Of a DNA stretch of 53,185 nt, positions 7,524 to 15,800 are shown piece after piece. The stretch is from contig NZ_FOWX01000034.1 in assembly GCF_900115555.1 (NCBI RefSeq), forward strand, positions 1 through 53,185. Reading direction: 5' to 3'. Both the position numbers and the translations under genes were made by a program. Source of the stretch: Pseudomonas borbori. Its GTDB lineage: Bacteria > Pseudomonadota > Gammaproteobacteria > Pseudomonadales > Pseudomonadaceae. The notes beneath the pieces were generated by a model that worked only from the letters and a program-made list of their open reading frames with translations, had not been told where the DNA came from and searched no databases. The first letter of the stretch is position 1; the number at the start of each line of letters is the position of its first letter.

Positions 7524-9061
7524 TGTTCGATCTCGGACGCAGCTTCCTCGCTGCCGTAGAGCGCCGCCCACTGGCCATTGCGGTCAGCGACGGTACAGTG
7601 AAAAAAACCTACGAACAGTGGTTCGTCGATATCCAACGTGCCGCCCACGGTCTCGAGTCACTAGGGCTGGGCAAGGGTGATCGTCTGCTGGTGACGATGC
7701 AGAACCGCTGGCAGATGGCAACCTTGCATTGGGCCTGCCAGTTCGCCGGCATCGTCATGACTCCGCTGAACTGGCGTTCGACCGCCGAGGAGCTGGCCTA
7801 CTGCATCGAGGATGCGCAGATCCGCGCACTGGCCTACGACGACTCTACCGCTACTGCGGTGGCTGCCTGCACGGCCGCCATCGATCTACCGCGGATCGCC
7901 GTCGGTGAGCGAGCCGCCGCGGGCGACCTGAGCTTCGCCGAGTTGTGCGCCGAGGCACCAACAGCGACCATCCTGCGTGCTACGCCCGAGGATTTCTCCC
8001 TGCTGCTCTATACCTCAGGCACCACCAGCAAGCCCAAGGGCGTGCCGCGCCGGCATTGCGCCGAACGCGCCGCGGCGGTCGCCCATGTGGCGCAGAACCT
8101 TTATCGCCACGGCGAATGCACCCTCGGCGTAATGCCGCTCTACCACACCATGGGCGTGCGCTCGCTGCTGGCCATGGCGTTGATCGACGGGCATTTCGTC
8201 TGCGTGCCGAAGTTCGACGTCGAGGCCACCCTGGAGGCTATCGAGCGGGAGCAGGTCAGCAACCTGTACCTGGTGCCGACCCTCTATCACATGCTTATCG
8301 AGCACCCGGCGTTCGCCCGCGAGCGGGTCGCCAGCGTGGAGAAGATCGGCTTCGCCGGCGCGCCAATGAGCGACGGACTGATGCGCCGCGTCGAGCAGGC
8401 ATTCCAGCCGCAGTTGTTCGTCAACCACTACGGTAGCTCGGAGATCTACACTTTCACCATCGACCAGCAGGCCAGCCGCAAGCCTGGCTCCTCGGGGCGC
8501 AGCGCGCTGAACCAGCGGGTGCGGGTGGTGCCGATCGACGCCGAATCGGCACAGGTGCAAACCAAGCCTATGGAGGAGGGCCAGATCATCGCCGACCTGG
8601 CCAGTGACGAGGCGTTCGAAGGCTACCTGAACCGCCCCGAAGCCACTGCCAAGGCGCTGCGCGATGGCTGGTATTTTACCGGTGACACCGGCTATTTCGA
8701 TGAGGACGGCGACCTGTTTGTCACCGGGCGGGTGGACGACCTGATCATCACCGGCGGCGAGAACGTCAGTCCGGTGGAGATCGAGAACGTGCTCTCACTG
8801 CACCCCGGCGTTGAGGAAGTGGTGGTGGTCGGTTTGCCGGACGAGCAGTGGGGCAAGATCATCGCCGCCTTCATCAAGCTGCGTGCCGAGGTCAGCGAAA
8901 GCGAACTGGATGCCCACTGCATCGCGTCCGGCCTGGCCAAGTTCAAGCGGCCGCGGCGTTACCAGTTCATCGAGCAGATTCCCAAATCCCCCGTTGGCAA
9001 GGTGCTGCGCCGCATCTTGCTGGCTCAGCACCAGGAACAGGCCCAAAAGGCTGACCGCTAA
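7523..9061 (+). CDS. hmfD: 2-furoyl-CoA synthetase (AMP-forming acyl-CoA ligase)
   Basis: ANL-superfamily ligase, 512 residues, predicted to activate 2-furoate with ATP and CoA, giving the substrate of HmfABC. Visible core motifs are the P-loop LLYTSGTTSKPKGVP (about 160-174), NHYGSSE (adenine/substrate pocket), GWYFTGDTGYFDEDG, the hinge VTGRVDDLIITGGENVSP, and the C-terminal catalytic Lys in PKSPVGKVLRR. Family length is normal. The ATG at 7523 follows an AGAGG site and a CA motif, and the second copy begins at the matching codon; longer frames reading back into hmfC are spurious. It lies 5 nt after hmfC and 20 nt before hmfE. The exact carboxylate substrate is inferred from context. Confidence 0.75.
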   Translation: MFDLGRSFLAAVERRPLAIAVSDGTVKKTYEQWFVDIQRAAHGLESLGLGKGDRLLVTMQNRWQMATLHWACQFAGIVMTPLNWRSTAEELAYCIEDAQIRALAYDDSTATAVAACTAAIDLPRIAVGERAAAGDLSFAELCAEAPTATILRATPEDFSLLLYTSGTTSKPKGVPRRHCAERAAAVAHVAQNLYRHGECTLGVMPLYHTMGVRSLLAMALIDGHFVCVPKFDVEATLEAIEREQVSNLYLVPTLYHMLIEHPAFARERVASVEKIGFAGAPMSDGLMRRVEQAFQPQLFVNHYGSSEIYTFTIDQQASRKPGSSGRSALNQRVRVVPIDAESAQVQTKPMEEGQIIADLASDEAFEGYLNRPEATAKALRDGWYFTGDTGYFDEDGDLFVTGRVDDLIITGGENVSPVEIENVLSLHPGVEEVVVVGLPDEQWGKIIAAFIKLRAEVSESELDAHCIASGLAKFKRPRRYQFIEQIPKSPVGKVLRRILLAQHQEQAQKADR

Positions 9062-9081
9062 TTATCCCGAGGACATCTATC

Positions 9082-9885
9082 ATGCAACTGCAAGCAATCC
9101 AGCAATTTCTCGAAACCCCGTTCGATGGCTTCCATGTCGAGGTCGATGCGGCCCGTGAGCGCGCCGATATCATCCTCAACCGTGCGCCGCTGAACGTCAT
9201 CTCCATGGGCCAGCGCGACCAGCTGCGCCAGGTCTTCGAAGCGCTTGACGCGCATCCGCAGGTGCGCGTCATCGTGCTGCGCGCGGTGGGCGAGCACTTC
9301 TCCAGCGGCGGCGACATCAAGGGCTTCCTCGAGGCCTCGCCGGAGCACGTCTCCAAGCTGGCCTGGAACGTCGCCGCGCCGGTGCGCTGCGAGAAGCCGG
9401 TGATCGCCGCCAACCGTGGCTACACCTTCGGCGTCGGTTTCGAGCTGTCGCTGGCCTGCGATTTCCGTATCGCCTCGGAGACTACTCGCTACGCATTGCC
9501 CGAGCAGAATCTCGGGCAGATCCCCGGTTCCGGTGGTTCGGCGCGCCTGCAGAAGATCATCGGCGTGGCCCGCACCAAGCACATGGTCATGCGCGCCAAG
9601 CGCATAAGCGGCGAACAGGCCTACGAGTGGGGCATCGCCACCGAGTGCGTGGCGGACGCCGAGCTGGAAAGCACGGTAGACGCACTGGTCGATGAACTGC
9701 GGCGCTTCTCGCCGCTGGCCCAGCGCACGGCCAAGCGCTTGATCAACGACAACGAAGACGCGCCGCTGAGCGTGGCCATCGAGATGGAAGGACACTGCTA
9801 CAGCCGCCTGCGCAGCTCGCATGACTTCAAGGAAGGCGTCGAGGCGTTCCACAGCAAGCGGCCGGCGGTATTTCGCGGCGAGTAA
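9082..9885 (+). CDS. hmfE: 2-oxoglutaroyl-CoA hydrolase-like enoyl-CoA hydratase/isomerase family protein
   Basis: Crotonase-fold protein of 267 residues. The two oxyanion-hole segments are seen as EHFSSGGDIKGF and NRGYTFGVGFEL, with the usual ACDFRIASE and PEQNLGQIPGSGGSARL blocks. In furoate pathways the hydroxylated furoyl-CoA opens to 2-oxoglutaroyl-CoA, and a crotonase-family protein (HmfE) releases 2-oxoglutarate; its position directly after the ligase supports that role. A CCGAGGA site precedes the ATG. The second cluster lacks this gene, so the window has only one copy. An ordinary hydratase is the alternative, but no beta-oxidation partners are nearby. Confidence 0.7.
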   Translation: MQLQAIQQFLETPFDGFHVEVDAARERADIILNRAPLNVISMGQRDQLRQVFEALDAHPQVRVIVLRAVGEHFSSGGDIKGFLEASPEHVSKLAWNVAAPVRCEKPVIAANRGYTFGVGFELSLACDFRIASETTRYALPEQNLGQIPGSGGSARLQKIIGVARTKHMVMRAKRISGEQAYEWGIATECVADAELESTVDALVDELRRFSPLAQRTAKRLINDNEDAPLSVAIEMEGHCYSRLRSSHDFKEGVEAFHSKRPAVFRGE

Positions 9886-9944
9886 TCTTCCCGTCGGGGC
9901 TTGCCTGCGGCAGGCCTCGGCAGACAACGGCCATACCGCAGTAC

Positions 9945-9952
9945 AACAACAA
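9945..9952 (+). promoter_or_regulatory. CA motif before benE
   Basis: AACAACAA lies 16 nt before the benE ATG (9969), next to a CGGAGAA ribosome-binding site. It fits the Hfq/Crc target consensus and predicts catabolite control of uptake as well as of the enzymes. Confidence 0.6.
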
Positions 9953-9968
9953 TCGCGGAGAACGGGTC

Positions 9969-11210
9969 ATGCCTGGCAATAAAGCGAACACTATTTTTGC
10001 ACCACCTACTGGCGCCTCATCGGGCTACTCACTCCGAGAGGCATTCACCATCAAGTCGGTCAGCGCCGGGGTAGTAGCCGCGCTGTTCGGCTGTTCCGGG
10101 CCTGCGCTGATCGTCATCAGCGCCGCCGAAGCCGGCCATTTGAGCGATGGCCAGACGGTTGCCTGGCTATTCGCCATCTACGTGCTCGGCGGACTGATCA
10201 GCATCGGCATGGCGCTGCGCTACCGCCAGCCGATCTGCGGCGCTTATTCGATCCCTGGCGCGGCGATCATGATCGCGGCACTTGGCGGTCTGGACTTTCG
10301 CGAGGCGGTCGGCGCCTTCATCATGAGCGGCGCGCTGGTCTTGCTGCTCGGCTTGAGCGGGGTGATCGGCAAGTTGATGCGCTGGCTGCCGATGCCCATC
10401 GTCATGGCGATGATCGCCGGGGCGATGATCCGCTTTGGTGTCGGCGCGGTAGAAGCGGTCGGCAGCGTTCCGCTGATGGCCGGTTTGGCGGCGCTGACCT
10501 ACTTCCTGGTCATGCGCTTCGTCAAGGCGGTGCCGCCGGTGCTGGCTGCCGGGCTGGTGGGCTTCGCCGCGGCCTTGGCGCTGGGCCTGCTGAAACCGGC
10601 GGATGTGGATATCGCCTTCGTCATGCCGGCTTTCACCACTCCCATGTTCACCTTGGCTACCTTCTTTGCCATATCGGTGCCGCTGGCGGCGCTGGTAATC
10701 GGTGCCGAGAATGCCCAGGCCACCGGCGTGCTGATGGTCGAGGGCTACAAGCCACCGGTCAATGCGATGACCGTGGTGAGCGGCGTGGGCGGCATGCTGG
10801 CCGGGTTGTTGGGCGGGCACAACGCCAATATCGCCGGGCCGATGACGGCGATCTGCGGTTCCGAGCAAGCCGGCGACGATCCGCGTCAACGCTACGGAGC
10901 GACTCTGGTCAATGGCGTACTGTTCGCCCTGTTTGGCGTATTCGCCGGTGTCGCCGTGCCGTTCATCCTCGCCTTGCCGCGCGAGTTGATTCTGGTGATT
11001 GCCGGCCTGGCGATGATCGGCGTTTTGCTCAGCGCGTTGCAGCAGGCCTTCCACAAAGAAACCGGTTGCCAGATCGGTGCATTCGTCGCCCTGGTGGTGG
11101 CTATGAGCAAGTTCAGCCTGTTCGGCATCAGCGCGCCGTTCTGGGCGCTGGTGATCGGCGTGGCGGTGTCCTGGTTGCTTGGCGAGTTGCGCCGTGAGCG
11201 GGCCGCCTAG
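9969..11210 (+). CDS. benE: BenE-family aromatic acid/proton symporter
   Basis: Inner-membrane permease of 413 residues with about 12 hydrophobic segments; the glycine-rich ones include AGVVAALFGCSGPALIVISAA near the N-terminus and LIGAENAQATGVLM-like and GMLAGLLGGHNANIAGPMTAI later, the latter a BenE-family hallmark. BenE proteins import benzoate-type carboxylates with protons; here the cargo is probably furoate. The gene follows hmfE by 83 nt, in the same direction, with a good CGGAGAA site. A stem-loop lies downstream (11272-11320). A TRAP transporter occurs later in the cluster, so two uptake systems serve presumably different acids. Confidence 0.8.
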   Translation: MPGNKANTIFAPPTGASSGYSLREAFTIKSVSAGVVAALFGCSGPALIVISAAEAGHLSDGQTVAWLFAIYVLGGLISIGMALRYRQPICGAYSIPGAAIMIAALGGLDFREAVGAFIMSGALVLLLGLSGVIGKLMRWLPMPIVMAMIAGAMIRFGVGAVEAVGSVPLMAGLAALTYFLVMRFVKAVPPVLAAGLVGFAAALALGLLKPADVDIAFVMPAFTTPMFTLATFFAISVPLAALVIGAENAQATGVLMVEGYKPPVNAMTVVSGVGGMLAGLLGGHNANIAGPMTAICGSEQAGDDPRQRYGATLVNGVLFALFGVFAGVAVPFILALPRELILVIAGLAMIGVLLSALQQAFHKETGCQIGAFVALVVAMSKFSLFGISAPFWALVIGVAVSWLLGELRRERAA

Positions 11211-11271
11211 GGTCGCGTTGCCGTCGGTCAGTAACGACAAATCGCACACTTCTTAAACGTTGTATCCCACG

Positions 11272-11323
11272 AGAGTTCCCACTGCCACACATGGACCTGC
11301 AAGAGGCCCGTGGGAACTCTTTT
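11272..11323 (+). terminator. Terminator-like stem-loop after benE
   Basis: A perfect 11-bp stem (AGAGTTCCCAC at 11272-11282, GTGGGAACTCT at 11310-11320) encloses a 27-nt loop and is followed by a short T run. It lies 60 nt after benE and 36 nt before the porin gene. The long loop makes it a weaker terminator, perhaps an attenuator that lowers porin expression. Confidence 0.5.
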
Positions 11324-11358
11324 GCCTAAAAACCTAATAAGAAAGAGAACTTACAACA

Positions 11359-12651
11359 ATGATCTTCCCCTTAACTCGCCCATGCAAACCCACCCATTGC
11401 CTGATCTACACCGGCTTGCTGCTGGGGTTGCCGTTCCAGGTTTTGGCTGCCGACAGCGATTTTTTCAAGGACGCCACGGCGACCCTGCAGGCGCGCAACT
11501 ACTACTTCAGCCGCGACTTCTCCGACATCGTCGGGCCGAACCAGCAGTCCAAGGCCGAGGAGTGGGCCCAGGGTTTTATCCTCAACTTCAAGTCCGGCTA
11601 TACCCCAGGCCCGGTCGGCTTCGGTGTCGACGCCATCGGCCTGCTCGGGCTCAAGCTCGACAGCAGCCCGGATCGGGTCAATACCGGCCTGCTGCCGGTG
11701 ACCGACGAGGGCAGGGCGGCCGATGATTACAGCCGCCTGGGTGCGGCCCTGAAGGTCAGGCTGTCGAAGACCGAGCTGAAAATAGGCGAACAGCAGCTGA
11801 TGCTGCCGGTGTTGTACTTCGGCGATATCCGCCTGTTGCCGCCGACCTACCAGGGCGCCAGCATCGTCTCCAACGAGATCGCCGGTCTGACCCTGCAGGC
11901 CGGCCAGCTGCGTTCCACCAGCCTGCGCAACGAGGCTGGCGACGGCGAGCTCGGCGCCATGGTCGGCTTCGTCCCGCGCCGCCAGGCCGGTCAGTTGGTC
12001 ACCACCGACCGCTTTAACTACGGCGGTGCCGACTATGCCTTCAACGATAATCGCACCGCGGTCGGTGCCTGGTACTCCCAGCTGGAAGACCTCTACAACC
12101 AGCGTTATTTCAGCCTCAAGCACAGCGAACCAGTCGGCGACTGGGTGCTCGGTGCCAGCCTCGGCTACTTCGACTCGACCGAGGACGGTGAGCAGCTGAT
12201 CGGCAAGCTGGACAACCAGGCGGCGTTCTCCCTGCTGTCGGCCAAGTACGGTGGCCACACCGTCTACCTCGGCTACCAGGCGATGTTCGGTGACGACGGC
12301 CTGCCGCGCGTGTTCGCCAATACCAGCCCGCTGGGCAACGAGGTGCCGACCTACGCGTTCGACTCGGCCGACGAGCGCTCCTGGCAGGTGCGTTACGACT
12401 ACGACTTCGCCGCCATGGGCGTGCCCGGCCTGGTCGCCGGGGTGCGCTACCTGAGTGGCGACAACGTCGACACCGGCCGCGGTTTCGAGGGCAAGGAGTG
12501 GGAGCGCGACCTGGACGTCGGCTACGTGGTGCAGAGCGGTTCGCTCAAGGGCCTGGGGGTGAAGGTGCGCAACGTCACCGCGCGTTCCAACTACCGCAGC
12601 GACGTCGACGAGAATCGGCTGATCCTCAACTACACCCTAGCGTTATTTTGA
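11359..12651 (+). CDS. OprD-family outer-membrane porin
   Basis: Outer-membrane channel of 430 residues. A signal peptide (basic MIFPLTRPCKPTH start, hydrophobic LLLGLPFQVLA, cleavage after about residue 30 at LAA-DS) is followed by the OprD/OccK hallmarks RNYYFSRDF and EEWAQGFILNFKSGY..GPVGFGVDAIG. The protein ends with a terminal Phe, as beta-barrel proteins need for BAM recognition. OccK-type porins admit small carboxylates, so this one probably passes furan or aromatic acids to BenE and the TRAP system. Length is normal. The sequence ahead of the ATG has only weak Shine-Dalgarno character (AAAGAGAA), and a strong terminator follows. Confidence 0.85.
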   Translation: MIFPLTRPCKPTHCLIYTGLLLGLPFQVLAADSDFFKDATATLQARNYYFSRDFSDIVGPNQQSKAEEWAQGFILNFKSGYTPGPVGFGVDAIGLLGLKLDSSPDRVNTGLLPVTDEGRAADDYSRLGAALKVRLSKTELKIGEQQLMLPVLYFGDIRLLPPTYQGASIVSNEIAGLTLQAGQLRSTSLRNEAGDGELGAMVGFVPRRQAGQLVTTDRFNYGGADYAFNDNRTAVGAWYSQLEDLYNQRYFSLKHSEPVGDWVLGASLGYFDSTEDGEQLIGKLDNQAAFSLLSAKYGGHTVYLGYQAMFGDDGLPRVFANTSPLGNEVPTYAFDSADERSWQVRYDYDFAAMGVPGLVAGVRYLSGDNVDTGRGFEGKEWERDLDVGYVVQSGSLKGLGVKVRNVTARSNYRSDVDENRLILNYTLALF

Positions 12652-12680
12652 GCCCTTCCCGGTAGCCCGGGTGATGGCTT

Positions 12681-12704
12681 GGCCCGCCCTCGCGGGCCTT
12701 TTTT
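12681..12704 (+). terminator. Rho-independent terminator after the porin gene
   Basis: GGCCCGC (12681-12687), a 4-nt loop and GCGGGCC (12692-12698) are followed by six T. It ends the hmfABCDE-benE-porin transcript, so hmfF and the genes after it need their own promoter. Confidence 0.8.
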
Positions 12705-12730
12705 CTCCAGTCGGCGCCCTCTGCACATGA

Positions 12731-12790
12731 ATCAGATGCAAACACAAACCGGCAGTCGACAGGGAAAGTGTTCATTGACTTGGTAAGGCA
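12731..12790 (+). promoter_or_regulatory. Degenerate match to the hmf bipartite cis-element, upstream of hmfF
   Basis: ATCAGATGCAAACACA (12731-12746; 11 of 16 positions match copy 1) and GGTAAGGCA (12782-12790) lie 51 nt apart start to start, against 52 in the three better copies. It lies between the porin terminator and hmfF, where a new promoter is expected. A GC-rich hairpin (12791-12808) follows directly. Confidence 0.35.
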
Positions 12791-12943
12791 GGGCAGCCTG
12801 GGCTGCCCACACGATGAAGCTCAGGTGACGGGGTGCAGCAAGCCTGCTGCCCCTCGTTATCAGGGCTGATAGGTGGCATCAATATTAGTTAATAGAAAAT
12901 CCTCCTCCGTACTTTTAGGGTGAGAACTGGCCCAGCGATTTCA

Positions 12944-12954
12944 AACAACAACAA
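12944..12954 (+). promoter_or_regulatory. Overlapping double CA motif in the hmfF leader
   Basis: AACAACAACAA contains two overlapping AAnAAnAA matches and lies 13 nt before a possible GTG start (12968) with a TGGAGA site between them. It implies that a translated, catabolite-controlled frame began here. Confidence 0.5.
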
Positions 12955-12967
12955 TGGAGATTGCGCC

Positions 12968-13090
12968 GTGAAAAAACCTAGCGCTGTTGTACCCCCTGCA
13001 TGCCCAAGCGGCCCTGCCTCTGCCTCTGTCCTCGACCGAGCGACAGCAGGGGCGCTGAGCGCACACCCCGCCACGGGCGGAAACCCTTAA
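12968..13090 (+). CDS. Possible 40-residue leader peptide or frameshifted relic upstream of hmfF
   Basis: GTG at 12968 follows a TGGAGA site and a double CA motif and opens a 40-codon frame (MKKPSAVVPPACPSG..) ending at TAA 13090, 58 nt before hmfF. The product has no recognisable domain. Dropping one A from the run of six at codons 2-3 would instead give an MKNLALLYPLHAQAALPL start that looks like a signal peptide, so it may be the relic of an exported protein. The translation signals look real; the function is unknown. Confidence 0.3.
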   Translation: MKKPSAVVPPACPSGPASASVLDRATAGALSAHPATGGNP

Positions 13091-13125
13091 CCGACATGTC
13101 GCCCAGCAACACGACAAGTCGCCAA

Positions 13126-13136
13126 AACAATAACAA
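13126..13136 (+). promoter_or_regulatory. CA motif before hmfF
   Basis: AACAATAACAA contains two overlapping AAnAAnAA matches (13126-13133 and 13129-13136) immediately upstream of the ACGAGG ribosome-binding site and 12 nt before the hmfF ATG. Confidence 0.55.
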
Positions 13137-13148
13137 CGAGGTACGGCC

Positions 13149-14603
13149 ATGCAGCCTGTGACCACTCCCACACCAGCTACCGACGGAGCCTTGCCAGCAG
13201 GCAGCTGTCTGCGCGGCTGGCTTGACCATCTGCAGCGGCACCAACGCCTGGCAGTGATCCACCCCGGCGTGGACTTGTGTTTCGGCATTGCGGCGATTGC
13301 CAATCGTCTGGACGGAAAAAGTGCCTCGTTGTTCCCCGAGCCTAGTGGTCATACGATCCCGGTGGTATCCGGTCTGCTCTCCGATCGTCAGTGGATGGCC
13401 GAGGCGATGGGCGTCGAGCCCGGCGAGGTGCTGGCACGTTTCGAACAGGCCAGCCTCAATCCGCTGCCCTGGTATGAAATCTTCGATGCGCCGTGCCAGC
13501 AGGTGGTGCACCGTGAAGTCGACCTGAACAAACAGTTGCCGATCCCCACTCATAACGAGCACGACAGTGGCCCCTACATCACCGCCGGCCTGCTGATCAC
13601 CCGCAACCCGCGCACCGGGGTGCAGAACGTCTCTATCCACCGCCTTCAGGTGAGTAGCCCGAACCGCCTCGGTGCGCTGTTGTTGCCGCGCCATGCCCTG
13701 GCGTTCTTTCAAGAGGTGGAAGCACGCGGCGAGGACCTGGAGGTGGCGGTGGTGATCGGCGCCGACCCGCTGACCCTGTTGGCTTCCCAGGCCATCGTGC
13801 CGATCGATCACGATGAACTGGAAATTGCCGGCGCCCTGCACGGACGGCCATTGCCGGTGGCGCGTTGTGTGACCAACCGGATCCGCGTGCCGGCCGAGGC
13901 CGAGATCGTCATAGAGGGCCGCCTGCTGGCCCAGGCGCGGGAAATGGAAGGCCCGTTCGGTGAATTCCCACAGTACTACGGCGAGCGCGCCGAGCGCCAC
14001 GTGATCGAGGTTGACGCCATCACCCACCGCCGCGCGCCGATCTTCCACACCATCGTCGGCGGCGGTCTCGAGCACCTGCTGCTCGGGGGTATCCCGCGCG
14101 AGGCAAGCATGCTCGCCCATCTGCGCCGCAGCTTTCCCTGCGTGCGCGACGTGCACCTGGCCAAGGGCGGGGTGTGCCGCTACCACCTCTACGTGCAGAT
14201 CGACAAACGCTCCGAGGGTGAGGCGAAGAACGTGATCCTCGGCGCCCTCGGCGGTCACTACGACATCAAACACGTCACCGTGGTCGATTTGGATGTGGAT
14301 ATCCACAACCCGAGCGAAGTGGAGTGGGCGATCGCCACGCGCTTCCAGGCCGATCGCGACCTGGTGCAGATCCACGAGTCGCAAGGTTCCAAGCTCGACC
14401 CCTCCACCCGTGAAGGCGTGGGCTCCAAGTTGGGGTTCGATGCCACGGTGCCGCTCAGTGCGCCGTCGTTCAAGTTTCTGAGAATCCAGGTGCCAGGCGA
14501 GTCAGAGGTGGATCTTGCCCAGGTAATCGATGACGCGGCAGGTGACTGGCGTCAGCGAGTCTTGGCTGAAACGACGGCGGAGAGCCGTCATGAACCGAGC
14601 TGA
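13149..14603 (+). CDS. hmfF: UbiD-family decarboxylase, probable 2,5-furandicarboxylate decarboxylase
   Basis: Prenylated-FMN-dependent decarboxylase, 484 residues, of the UbiD family. Recognisable sites are NVSIHRLQV (about 159-167; Asn/His near the metal and prFMN phosphate) and the catalytic block EGPFGEFPQYYG (about 267-278), preceded by RIRVPAEAEIVIEG, which supplies the Arg/Glu of the usual E-R-E/D set. Association with a furoyl-CoA pathway and with a UbiX gene (21788) points to HmfF, which removes one carboxylate from furan-2,5-dicarboxylate to give 2-furoate. It follows its own leader rather than being fused to the hmfA operon. Alternatives are decarboxylases acting on other heteroaromatic acids. 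Confidence 0.72.
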   Translation: MQPVTTPTPATDGALPAGSCLRGWLDHLQRHQRLAVIHPGVDLCFGIAAIANRLDGKSASLFPEPSGHTIPVVSGLLSDRQWMAEAMGVEPGEVLARFEQASLNPLPWYEIFDAPCQQVVHREVDLNKQLPIPTHNEHDSGPYITAGLLITRNPRTGVQNVSIHRLQVSSPNRLGALLLPRHALAFFQEVEARGEDLEVAVVIGADPLTLLASQAIVPIDHDELEIAGALHGRPLPVARCVTNRIRVPAEAEIVIEGRLLAQAREMEGPFGEFPQYYGERAERHVIEVDAITHRRAPIFHTIVGGGLEHLLLGGIPREASMLAHLRRSFPCVRDVHLAKGGVCRYHLYVQIDKRSEGEAKNVILGALGGHYDIKHVTVVDLDVDIHNPSEVEWAIATRFQADRDLVQIHESQGSKLDPSTREGVGSKLGFDATVPLSAPSFKFLRIQVPGESEVDLAQVIDDAAGDWRQRVLAETTAESRHEPS

Positions 14604-14744
14604 TGACCCGCCCTGAAAGGTGCCTGGCGCTCGACAGCCCCCTCAGCGGGGGGGCGTGGCTCACCATTGCCTTTCCATCGCTATAGCAGTCCTGCCTAAC
14701 AATAGATCGTCTGATGTGATCCACACTACCCAAGGAGAAATCCA

Positions 14745-15725
14745 ATGAAGACAAGAACAAAAATGATGGGTGTCATCTTCGCTGCAGCAGCCTTCGTGTT
14801 CAGTGCAGCAGCGAGCGCCAAGGACCTGAGGCTGGGCCTGATCGTGCCGGGAACCCACGCCTGGTCCGTCGCGGCCACAGCCATGGGCAACGATCTGCGA
14901 GAACGCTCCGACGGCAAGTACAGCATCACCATCTTCCCGGCCGGCCAGCTTGGCAGCGAGGCGCGGATGCTGCAGCAACTACAAACCGGGGCACTGGACA
15001 TGGCCTTCATGACCACGGCCGAGATCACCAACCGCATCCCCGATTTTGGCGTGCTCTATGCCCCCTACCTGGTGCACAACGTCAAACAGGCCGGCACATT
15101 ACTGAATGGCCCGACGGCACAGGGCCTGCTCGACAAGTTGCCGGCGGAGGCTGGTGTTGTGGGCCTGGGCTATGGCACTGCAGGCATGCGTTTGATGCTC
15201 AATGCTTACCCGACCAACAGCATCGCCGCGATTAATGGCCGAAAAATGCGTATTACGCCCTTTGCGCCGGTTAAAGATTTTTATCAGCTGCTTGGCGCGG
15301 CCTCGACTCCGATGCCGCTACCCGATGTATACGACGCGTTGGCCAACGGTCAGGTCGACGGCGTTGACGCCGATCTGGAGCTGGTCTGGAAGCTGCGGCT
15401 GTATGAGCGCGGCAGCGTGCTGGTGCAGAGCAACCACATGATGTTCCCAGTCGTTGGCCTGGTTTCCGGCCGGCTCTGGGCTCAGCTCAGCCCAGAGGAC
15501 CGAGCAATGCTCGGCGAACTGACGAAAAAGCACCTGAACAACCTCTTCGGGCAATACACGGCTATCGAGGCAGAGATGCTGGAGAACGTGCAGAAGGCCG
15601 GCGTCAAGGTGGTTCCGGCGGGTCCCGAGTTCTTCGGCGACAAGCTGCAGCAATGGGAAACCCTCTGGCTCAAAAAGGCGCCGGTGCTGGCTGACCTGCG
15701 CCGCGAAGCCGAATCGATTCGATAA
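14745..15725 (+). CDS. dctP: TRAP transporter substrate-binding protein (DctP family)
   Basis: Periplasmic solute receptor, 326 residues: signal peptide (MKTRTK, hydrophobic VIFAAAAFVFS, cleavage after ASA), then the DctP fold with DLRLGLIVPGTHAW, FPAGQLGSEARMLQQLQTGALDMAF and the carboxylate-binding region GRKMRITPFAPVKDFYQLLGA. The Arg of GRKMRI corresponds to the conserved Arg that salt-bridges the ligand carboxylate. It starts an operon with dctQ and dctM, after an AAGGAGAA site and a 141-nt gap from hmfF. Furan dicarboxylate is a plausible cargo given hmfF upstream; the ligand cannot be read from the sequence. Confidence 0.85.
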   Translation: MKTRTKMMGVIFAAAAFVFSAAASAKDLRLGLIVPGTHAWSVAATAMGNDLRERSDGKYSITIFPAGQLGSEARMLQQLQTGALDMAFMTTAEITNRIPDFGVLYAPYLVHNVKQAGTLLNGPTAQGLLDKLPAEAGVVGLGYGTAGMRLMLNAYPTNSIAAINGRKMRITPFAPVKDFYQLLGAASTPMPLPDVYDALANGQVDGVDADLELVWKLRLYERGSVLVQSNHMMFPVVGLVSGRLWAQLSPEDRAMLGELTKKHLNNLFGQYTAIEAEMLENVQKAGVKVVPAGPEFFGDKLQQWETLWLKKAPVLADLRREAESIR

Positions 15726-15800
15726 TCGAAGCCTCCCCTGGTTCGGCAGCGCTGCCTGCCGGACGGGCTGCTCCTGCTTGACCGTATTCAAGGAGTGCAA

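Noticed and set aside
10167..11249. 360-codon minus-strand frame opposite benE
   Set aside because: His/Gln-rich shadow of a membrane-protein gene; no start signal and no domain.
12978..14384. 468-codon minus-strand frame opposite hmfF
   Set aside because: Antisense shadow of the UbiD-family gene; the plus strand carries all conserved motifs.
14639..14657. CCCCC-TCAG-GGGGG hairpin after hmfF as a terminator
   Set aside because: No T run follows and the TRAP operon lies downstream on the same strand; too weak to call as a terminator.
14667..14720. Further copy of the bipartite element in reverse orientation upstream of dctP
   Set aside because: ATCAGACGATC and GGCA-like bases occur on the minus strand, but the spacing and the second box do not match the 36-nt pattern.
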